5,772 nt of DNA. It comes from CAYYHA01 sp964471535 (GTDB taxonomy: Bacteria > Myxococcota > Myxococcia > SLRQ01). Positions 1 to 4,825 of the stretch are shown here, piece after piece. The stretch is taken from positions 1 through 5,772 of the forward strand of contig CAYYHA010000258.1 of NCBI GenBank assembly GCA_964471535.1, read 5' to 3'. The number at the start of each line of letters is the position of its first letter. Within the stretch, counting starts at the first letter, position 1. A program made the translations under genes and the position numbers. A model generated the notes under the pieces. It made no database searches. It had not been told where the DNA came from and was given only the letters and a program-made list of their open reading frames with translations.

Positions 1-15
1 TGAGCTGATCGAGGA

Positions 16-1110
16 GTGCCTGCAACCTGTCGCCCGCCACCCACCCCGGCCCCCTTCGATGCGACCGGCTCCCTGGCCACCGCCGACGTTCCCTGGCTCC
101 TCTCCGCCTGCTACCGCGCCCGGGCCACGGGTCTCCTCGAGGTGCGCGGTCGCGTCGGCACCCGCACCGTCTACCTGGAGCTGGGCCGGGTCGTCGGTGC
201 CCACTCCCAGGTCAGCGCCGAAGGGCTCTCCGAGGTCGCCTACCGCCTGGGCCGGATCACCGCAGAGGCGCGCCGCTGGCTCCTCACGAACGCGGCCGGG
301 GTGTCGCCGCGGCGGGCGGCGCTCGCCCTCGTCGAGGGGGGCCACCTGAAGGCGCAGGAGCTCTACGACACGGTGCGCGCCCAGACCCTCGCGGCGCTCT
401 TCGGCGCCTTCTCCGAGGACGAGGGCACCTGGCAGTGGCACGAGGTCGCCTGCGAGGAGGAGGCGCGGGTGGCCCTCCCCGAGCACCCCTTCGCCCTGGT
501 GATGGAAGGGGTGCGCCGGAAGTACCCGATGCATCGCATCCACCGGCGCCTCGGGGGCCCGGCCACGGTGGTGGCCCTCCGGGAAGGGGCGGACCTCTCC
601 CTCCTCGGGCTCTCCTCGCGGGAGCGGCGCATCGCCGAGCGGGTCGATGGGACCCGCAGCGCCGAGGAGCTCGTCTTCCTGGGCGGGCTCGGCGAGGAGG
701 CGACCTACCAGGTGCTCTACGGCCTGGTGGTCACGGGTCTCGCCGAACTGAAGGTGCGCGGCCCCATGCCCGAAGGACGCGCGGGCAGCCCCGAGGTGGC
801 CGAGGCGGAGCTTCGCATCGACCGGGAGCGCATCGAGGAGAAGTTCCGGCAGGCGGTGGATGCGGACTACTTCGAGATCCTGGGGATCACCCCAGACGCC
901 ACCGGCTACGAGATCCGCGAGGCGTGGGAGCGCCTCGTCCGGGAGTTCAATCCGGCCAACTTTGGTGCGCCCGCCTACCGCGACCTGTGGGGGAAGCTCG
1001 AGGAGATCCGCCGCGCCCTCGACGATGCCTACGAGGTGCTCCGCGACGAGGGGCTGCGGGCCGACTACCTCGAGGCCCTTCGCCGGGCCGGCGGCGGCTC
1101 CGGCGCCTAG
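16..1110 (+). CDS. PATAN/DUF4388-type protein with degenerate C-terminal J-like domain
   Basis: A 364-residue protein of unknown exact role, probably a cytoplasmic signalling or scaffold protein. Residues about 17-165 resemble the PATAN/DUF4388 fold (GSLATADVPWLL, then TGLLEVRG and a YLELGRVVGAHS strand-turn). Residues about 170-245 look like a winged-helix linker (ERRIAERVDGTRSAEEL, then a GLxxxxxYQVLYGLVVTGL helix). Residues about 284-358 resemble a J-domain (DYFEILGITPDATGYEIREA, ending in DDAYEVLRDEGLRADYLEAL). The J-domain HPD tripeptide is replaced by Asn312-Pro-Ala, so classical DnaK stimulation is not expected. The GTG start at 16 is chosen because an in-frame TGA lies at bases 1-3 and the next in-frame start codon (about residue 43) would cut into the PATAN domain. 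The GAGGAG just upstream overlaps the start, so it is a poor ribosome site. I know this PATAN/J combination from myxobacterial proteins; the role in the cell is not determined by the sequence. Confidence 0.85.
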   Translation: MPATCRPPPTPAPFDATGSLATADVPWLLSACYRARATGLLEVRGRVGTRTVYLELGRVVGAHSQVSAEGLSEVAYRLGRITAEARRWLLTNAAGVSPRRAALALVEGGHLKAQELYDTVRAQTLAALFGAFSEDEGTWQWHEVACEEEARVALPEHPFALVMEGVRRKYPMHRIHRRLGGPATVVALREGADLSLLGLSSRERRIAERVDGTRSAEELVFLGGLGEEATYQVLYGLVVTGLAELKVRGPMPEGRAGSPEVAEAELRIDRERIEEKFRQAVDADYFEILGITPDATGYEIREAWERLVREFNPANFGAPAYRDLWGKLEEIRRALDDAYEVLRDEGLRADYLEALRRAGGGSGA

Positions 1111-1126
1111 CAGGCGCGCCGCCGCC
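1090..1126 (+). terminator. GC hairpin over the stop codon of the PATAN/J-like gene (possible terminator)
   Basis: A nine-base arm GGCGGCGGC (1090-1098) pairs perfectly with GCCGCCGCC (1118-1126). An inner arm GCGCC (1103-1107) pairs with GGCGC (1113-1117) around the loop TAGCA, leaving a four-base bulge (1099-1102) on one side. The structure spans the TAG stop. No T-run follows, so it is not a canonical intrinsic terminator, and GC-rich coding sequence produces such arms easily. It may still slow transcription or protect the transcript end. Confidence 0.3.
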
Positions 1127-1220
1127 CCGAACGGCGACGGTCGTCCCAGGCCCCGGCGCGCTTCCTTCACCGCTCGCCACGCCAGATCCCTGCGACGCTG
1201 GAGCCGCGTAGAAAGTGCTC

Positions 1221-1226
1221 TATACT
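1221..1226 (+). promoter_or_regulatory. Candidate -10 box of the def promoter
   Basis: TATACT matches the sigma-70 -10 consensus TATAAT at five of six positions, and it stands out in very GC-rich surroundings. The best -35 candidate, TGGAGC at 1199-1204 with a 16-base spacer, matches only three of six. If the box is used, transcription would begin near 1232-1234, two to four bases before the def ATG at 1236. There is no Shine-Dalgarno-like sequence before that ATG, which fits a leaderless or nearly leaderless transcript. This is inferred from position only. Confidence 0.35.
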
Positions 1227-1235
1227 GCTCTGGCC

Positions 1236-1784
1236 ATGGCAGTACGCGAGATCGTCATCTGGCCCGACCCCGTCCTGACGCGGCCCGCCGAGCCCGTCGA
1301 GGCGGTGGACGCAGCGCTTCAGCCGCTCATCGACGACATGATCGAGACCATGTATGCGGCGGACGGCCTGGGGCTGGCCGCGCCGCAGGTGGGCGTGGGC
1401 CGGCGCCTCTTCGTGGTGGACGTCTCCAGCAACGAGGACGCGAAGGGGCACGGCCTGATGGTCTTCGTCAACCCGGAGATCGTGTCTGCAGAGGGCACCG
1501 TCCTCTTCGAGGAGGGCTGCCTCTCCCTGCCGGGGATCACCGTGGAGGTGGAGCGCCACGCAAAGGTGACGATGCGCGCCCTCGACCGCCATGGCGAGCC
1601 CTTCGAGGTGGAGGCGGAGGGCCTCTTCGCGATAGCGCTGCAGCACGAGCTCGATCACCTCGAGGGCAACCTCATCGTCAACCGCCTCTCCCCGCTCAAG
1701 CGACAGCTCGTCAAGAAGCAGATGGCGAAGGTGAAGGCCGAGCGGGCCAGTGCGGCTCGGCAGCCGGTCGCTGCGCCCCAATAG
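1236..1784 (+). CDS. def: Peptide deformylase
   Basis: Cytoplasmic metallohydrolase that removes the N-formyl group from the initiator methionine of nascent proteins. It is 182 residues, a usual length for the family. All three signature motifs are present: motif 1 GLGLAAPQ (residues 44-51), motif 2 EGCLSLPG with metal-ligand Cys95, and motif 3 QHELDHLEG with ligands His137 and His141 and catalytic Glu138. The typical ending LSPLKR is followed by a Lys/Ala-rich tail of about 20 residues. I chose the ATG at 1236 because the protein then begins AVREIVIWPDPVL, the usual family N-terminus. A GTG at 1215 in the same frame would add seven unsupported residues and cover the -10-like box. The common partner fmt (methionyl-tRNA formyltransferase) is not next to it; a DUF4846-like remnant follows after 17 bases. 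It looks intact and functional. Confidence 0.97.
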   Translation: MAVREIVIWPDPVLTRPAEPVEAVDAALQPLIDDMIETMYAADGLGLAAPQVGVGRRLFVVDVSSNEDAKGHGLMVFVNPEIVSAEGTVLFEEGCLSLPGITVEVERHAKVTMRALDRHGEPFEVEAEGLFAIALQHELDHLEGNLIVNRLSPLKRQLVKKQMAKVKAERASAARQPVAAPQ

Positions 1785-1801
1785 GAGGGGAGCCCTGCCG
1801 G

Positions 1802-2160
1802 GTGGGTGCGCGCGTGCTTCTGGCGATCGCCTTCGTCCTACTTTCGGCGGATCGGGTCGTATTTGCCGAGCCTCGAGGTACCTCGGGCCCCGCGGCGCCC
1901 ACGCCTTGCTACCCCTGGCAGCACGGCGAGCGTCCGCCGCTGGTCGAGCGACTGATCCTGCCGCCGGGGACCCATCGCATTGCGGCGGAGGAGGGGCGCT
2001 TCGGCGCATGGCTTCGGGGTCTTCCCACCCTGCCAGGGAGGCCGACGCTCCTGCTCCACGAGGGCCAGCCCCTCAGGTCCCAGCCGATTGTTCCCGGTGG
2101 GTGGGGCCGTCGAGGTCGACACCGAAACCCTCCCGAGCGTGCGCTGCGAGCGACCGCCAC
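1802..2160 (+). pseudogene. Truncated DUF4846-like secreted protein (5' remnant)
   Basis: The frame starts at GTG 1802, 13 bases after a strong AGGAGG (1783-1788) that overlaps the def stop, so it was probably co-transcribed with def. Residues 1-22 form a signal peptide: a short basic start, hydrophobic VLLAIAFVLL, and a likely cleavage after VFA. The mature part resembles the N-terminus of DUF4846 proteins: CYPW (36-39), ERLILPPGTHRI (49-60), FGAWLRGLPTLPGRP (67-81) and LLHEGQPLRSQ (84-94). After that the expected family core (a hydrophobic-Asp strand, then a QQCAD-like motif) is missing in this frame. A faint version, VEVDTET followed by Cys, appears in the next frame (about 2109-2150), suggesting a frameshift between about 2083 and 2108. 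The original frame stays open to 2263, but its last part is only the antisense of the neighbouring AbiEii-like gene. Most of the expected C-terminal half is absent. Family function is unknown. The call is by remembered motif pattern, not a search. Confidence 0.55.
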
Positions 2161-3122
2161 TCATCGACCCCGGTCCAGCCGGCCGAGCCACGACCGCACC
2201 GTATCGCACGCCTCCTCCAGCGGAATACGCAGGTCCCAGAACATGGGGGCGATCCGGGCGTAGGCGCGCTCCACGGCCTGCCGTTTTTCGGGATCGTCGA
2301 GCCGGAGCGCGGGCTCGTCCGGACTTGGGAGCGCGCGGAGGTCCTTCCGGGTGACCATGTCGCGGGCCAGCTCGGAGGCCGTCGTCTCGATAGGGGGTAG
2401 CTGGTCGGTGGCCCGCACGATCCGGGCGACGTCCTCGTAGTGGCGCACGAAGCTGTCTGCGTCCATCGGATCACGCGCATACCGGCGCGCCATGGCGTCG
2501 AGCTTCTCGAAGAGGGTCACCAGCGGGTGAACGCAGCGCACCGCCTGTGGGCGATTGTCCTCGTACTCGCCCATGATGCCTTGGCGTTCCAAGTAGTCGT
2601 GGACGAACGAAGAGAGCCGCCTCTCCACGTACGGAACCACGCGTGCCCGCCCCACCTCGAGGCGCACGAAGGGGCTCACCGGCGCCGGGGGATTCGCGAT
2701 CCGCGTGCCTGGTAGTAGCCCAAGTAGTCGGCGCTGCGCGCGCGGGGGTCGACTCGTGTGGGGTCACGCTCGATGCGAACGCCGGGCACCGCGAGGTGCG
2801 CTTCGAGGGCGTTGTAGTAGGCTTGGCGCTCCTTCACCGGGCCCTTGTTCGTGCTGGTCCAGTTCGTCACTTCCGGGAGATCGCCGACCGTCCCGGGGAG
2901 GATCATCAGGTCCAGGGCCTCGGAGAAGCGATGGATGATGCCGAAGCCCTTCGAGAGTGACGTCCCACCCTTGAACCAGATGTCGAGTCCCGTCCGGTGG
3001 AGCGCCCACAGGGTGTGGGTGACCCAGTAGTCCTTCTCGACAAGGGCCTCGGCGATTCCCACCTCCCGGGCGACGATGGCCAGGAGCTTGTCGAAGTCGG
3101 GGTCCTGGTGGACGAATCTCAC
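2161..3122 (-). pseudogene. AbiEii/AbiGii-family nucleotidyltransferase toxin, frameshifted
   Basis: Toxin half of an AbiE-type (type IV) toxin-antitoxin and phage-abortive-infection pair. The GTG start at 3122 overlaps the antitoxin-like stop as GTGA, so translation is probably coupled. Frame one gives EKDYWVTHTL (residues 29-38), the nucleotidyltransferase motif FKGGTSLSK (50-58) and RFSEALDL (65-72). It continues to YLGYYQARGSR and stops at 2678-2676. A second frame then carries PFVRLEVGRARVVPYVE, HPLVTLFEKLDAMARRY (with the conserved Lys of the family) and VRHYEDVARI, ending at the TGA at 2163-2161. The span is one base short of a whole number of codons, so a net one-base loss between about 2680 and 2715 explains both halves; repaired length would be about 320 residues, normal for the family. 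Separately, the usual SEDxDL motif reads SEALDL: the first catalytic Asp is Ala69 (codon GCC, 2918-2916). The protein is very likely inactive as a nucleotidyltransferase. A sequencing error could explain the frameshift but would be unlikely to explain the substitution as well. Confidence 0.85.
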
Positions 3123-3709
3123 GCGGCCTGTCTCGCTGCTGCATCGATGCAGCGGCGAACAAGCGCCTGGGTCTCCAAGGTGCCGTAGCGCTGGGCCATC
3201 TCGCGGAGTGTCTCCGGATTCCAGCGCCCCTCGCGCAGCGTGGCCACGAGCCCGCGCTCGAGATCGGCCAGCGAGACGCCCGCCATGCCGTGGCGCTCCA
3301 GGAGGTCGACGACGAAGTACTCGGGCGGTGGATTCTCGGGGAACAGCACCCGCCGGAGCAGGTAGCGCCTGCCGTCGAAGGTGAACTCCCCGCTGCGCTT
3401 GGTGTTGTAGACCAGGGTCACGGGGAACACGGCCGTCGAGCCGAGGCCCAGCGCGTTCCACTTCGGCGGCCCGCTGATGATAAACGGGCTGCCACCGAGG
3501 AAGGCACGGAGTAGCTCGGTGTCGCTGGCCGGCGCGGGTCCGAAGCGGCTTGGAACGGGCGCGTAGTACAGTCCGTGGGCGGCCCGCCGCAGGCGCCCCT
3601 CCCGCACGAGGCGCTTGGCCAGCCGCGTCGGGTTGGCGCTGAAGGGCCGAAGCTCCCGCGTCCGGTACGCCCGTCCCGGTTCGAGCTCTGGTTGCGTGGC
3701 TACAGGCAC
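3119..3709 (-). CDS. AbiEi-like antitoxin / winged-helix transcriptional regulator
   Basis: Probable antitoxin and autorepressor of the AbiE-type pair. It is 196 residues from GTG 3709. Residues about 10-50 form a winged-helix DNA-binding segment: YRTRELRPF, a recognition-helix stretch PTRLAKRLVREGRL, then the wing HGLYYAPVPSRFG, the pattern seen in AbiEi/DUF6088-type proteins. Residues about 63-140 are the conserved middle part (DTELLRAFLGGSPF, GPPKWNALGLG, LVYNTKRSGEF, LLRRVLFP, PPEYFVVDLLERHG), and the C-terminus is helical. It immediately precedes the AbiEii-like gene with a four-base overlap. I chose GTG 3709 because the family-like sequence starts there. A GTG at 3790 in the same frame would add 27 residues encoded across an AT-rich segment with inverted repeats and promoter-like boxes. 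Ribosome site is weak (GAAG). No lesion is visible. The antitoxin name rests on arrangement and pattern; DNA binding is inferred. Confidence 0.8.
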   Translation of the reverse strand: MPVATQPELEPGRAYRTRELRPFSANPTRLAKRLVREGRLRRAAHGLYYAPVPSRFGPAPASDTELLRAFLGGSPFIISGPPKWNALGLGSTAVFPVTLVYNTKRSGEFTFDGRRYLLRRVLFPENPPPEYFVVDLLERHGMAGVSLADLERGLVATLREGRWNPETLREMAQRYGTLETQALVRRCIDAAARQAA

Positions 3710-3721
3710 GAAGAACTTCGT
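3708..3721 (-). promoter_or_regulatory. Inverted repeat over the AbiEi-like start codon (candidate operator)
   Basis: On the plus strand ACGAAG-AA-CTTCGT: two perfect six-base arms around a two-base spacer. It includes the first two bases of the chosen start codon (minus GTG 3709-3707) and the weak ribosome-site region. AbiEi proteins are known to repress their own operon by binding a pair of inverted repeats in the promoter region. This site and the one at 3748-3766 could be that pair. As RNA it could also form a small hairpin hiding the start. The arms of the two repeats have different sequences, which weakens the paired-operator reading. Confidence 0.35.
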
Positions 3722-3739
3722 CAGAAATCTACGGGAAAA

Positions 3740-3770
3740 AACATACCACTGAGAAACGGGCTCAGTCCAA
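3740..3770 (-). promoter_or_regulatory. Candidate promoter of the AbiE-type pair with an inverted repeat in the spacer
   Basis: On the minus strand a -35-like TTGGAC (3770-3765) and a -10-like TATGTT (3745-3740) are separated by 19 bases, slightly long. A perfect inverted repeat ACTGAG-N7-CTCAGT (3766-3748) fills the spacer, a classic place for an operator. A run of six T (3741-3736) lies just past it. The surroundings are clearly more AT-rich than the flanking genes. An alternative reading is a weak intrinsic terminator for the threonine aldolase gene that ends at 3803, but the stem is only six base pairs and six bases separate it from the T-run. Confidence 0.35.
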
Positions 3771-3802
3771 GGAGTCGAGCCTGAAGCCACAGCAGCGGCT
3801 GC

Positions 3803-4825
3803 CTAGAGGCTGCGCGCAAAGGCGGCGAGGGCCGTTTCGAGGTCGCGGTCGCCGATGTCCAGGTGGGTCACGAGGCGAAGCCGCCGCGGTCCCACCGCGC
3901 CGACCGCCACGCCGCGCTCGCGAAGCTGCGCCTCGAGGGTGGGGGCGTCGAGGCCGGGCGCCGTGACCTCGACGAAGACGATGTTGGTCTGTACCGCCGC
4001 GACGTCGACGTCGAGTCCGGGGAGCGCGGCGAGGCCCTCGGCGAGCCGGCGGGCGCGGGCGTGGTCCTCTGCGAGCCGCTCGACGTGGTGGTCGAGGGCG
4101 TAGAGGCCGGCGGCTGCGAGGATGCCCGCCTGCCGCATCCCGCCCCCGTACATCTTCCGCAGGCGCCGGGTGCGCTCGACGAAGGTTGCGCTGCCGGCGA
4201 GCACCGAGCCCACCGGAGCGCCGAGCCCCTTCGAGAGGCAGAGGCTCACCGAGTCGAAGGCCTCGGCGAGGCGCTGCGGCGCGGTCCCGCTGGCGACCGC
4301 CGCGTTCATCAGACGCGCCCCGTCCATGTGGCTGTGCAGGCCGTACGCCCGGGCGCAGGCGGCGACGCGCCGGAGCGTCTCGACGGGCCAGACGGTGCCG
4401 CCGCCGAAGTTGTGGGTGTTCTCGACCACCACCAGGCGGGTCCGCGGGTAGGCGATGTGGTCGGGCCGGATCGCCTGCTCGAGGGCATCGGCGTCGAAGA
4501 CGCCCCGGCGCCCCTGAACCGTCCGCACCTGCACGCCGGCCAGCGCTGCGGTAGCCCCGGTTTCGAAGTGGAAGGAGTGAGCGTCGGCCTCCATCACCGC
4601 CTCGTCGCCTGGCTCGCAGGCGGCGCGGATGGCCAGCTGGTTGGCCAGGGTGCCGCTCGGGACGAAGAGGGCCGCTTCCTTGCCGAGGAGCTCGGCGCAG
4701 CGCACCTCCAGGCGGCGGACCGTGGGGTCCTCGCCATAGACGTCGTCGCCCACCTCCGCCTCGGCCATCGCCTTGCGCATGCCGGCCGTGGGCTGCGTGA
4801 CGGTATCGGAGCGCAGATCGATCAA
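3803..4825 (-). CDS. ltaE: Low-specificity L-threonine aldolase
   Basis: PLP-dependent enzyme of fold type I that cleaves L-threonine or L-allo-threonine to glycine and acetaldehyde, in cytoplasmic glycine/threonine metabolism. The protein is 340 residues, normal for the family. Signatures in order: IDLRSDTVTQPT (2-13), GDDVYGEDPTV (26-36), PSGTLANQLA (56-65), the PLP-stacking His83 in DAHSFHFE, ENTHNFGGGTVWP (135-147), HMDGARLMNA (166-175) with the PLP-binding Asp168, SLCLSKGLGAPVGS with the Schiff-base Lys199, and KMYGGGMRQAG. The start is TTG 4825, directly before the invariant N-terminal motif. It overlaps the upstream TonB-family stop as TTGA, and a weak GGTGG lies seven bases upstream. 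A longer in-frame reading upstream to 4990 has no family similarity and runs over the TonB-family gene. It appears intact and expressed as the second gene of an operon. Confidence 0.95.
   Translation of the reverse strand: MIDLRSDTVTQPTAGMRKAMAEAEVGDDVYGEDPTVRRLEVRCAELLGKEAALFVPSGTLANQLAIRAACEPGDEAVMEADAHSFHFETGATAALAGVQVRTVQGRRGVFDADALEQAIRPDHIAYPRTRLVVVENTHNFGGGTVWPVETLRRVAACARAYGLHSHMDGARLMNAAVASGTAPQRLAEAFDSVSLCLSKGLGAPVGSVLAGSATFVERTRRLRKMYGGGMRQAGILAAAGLYALDHHVERLAEDHARARRLAEGLAALPGLDVDVAAVQTNIVFVEVTAPGLDAPTLEAQLRERGVAVGAVGPRRLRLVTHLDIGDRDLETALAAFARSL

Noticed and set aside
1167..2009. A 280-codon minus-strand open frame antisense to def
   Set aside because: Its His/Leu/Arg-rich sequence mirrors the def codons, and def motifs are unambiguous on the other strand.
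860..2263. A 467-codon open frame on the plus strand spanning the first gene's end, all of def and beyond
   Set aside because: It crosses def in the wrong frame with Arg/Pro/Gly-rich low-information sequence. Only its stretch from 1802 to about 2085 is credible, and that is annotated as the DUF4846-like remnant.
2676..2720. Programmed -1 frameshifting in the AbiEii-like gene
   Set aside because: The C-run in context (ATC CCC CGG) does not make a standard X XXY YYZ slippery heptamer in the reading frame, and the separate loss of the catalytic Asp favours decay.
3792..3802. GCAGC-G-GCTGC inverted repeat next to the threonine aldolase stop as a terminator
   Set aside because: The arms are separated by a single base, so only about four pairs could form around a usable loop, and no T-run follows.
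2150..3805. Target-site duplication or attachment repeat flanking the AbiE module
   Set aside because: Comparing the ends near 2150-2165 and 3770-3805 by eye gave no matching direct or inverted repeat of useful length.
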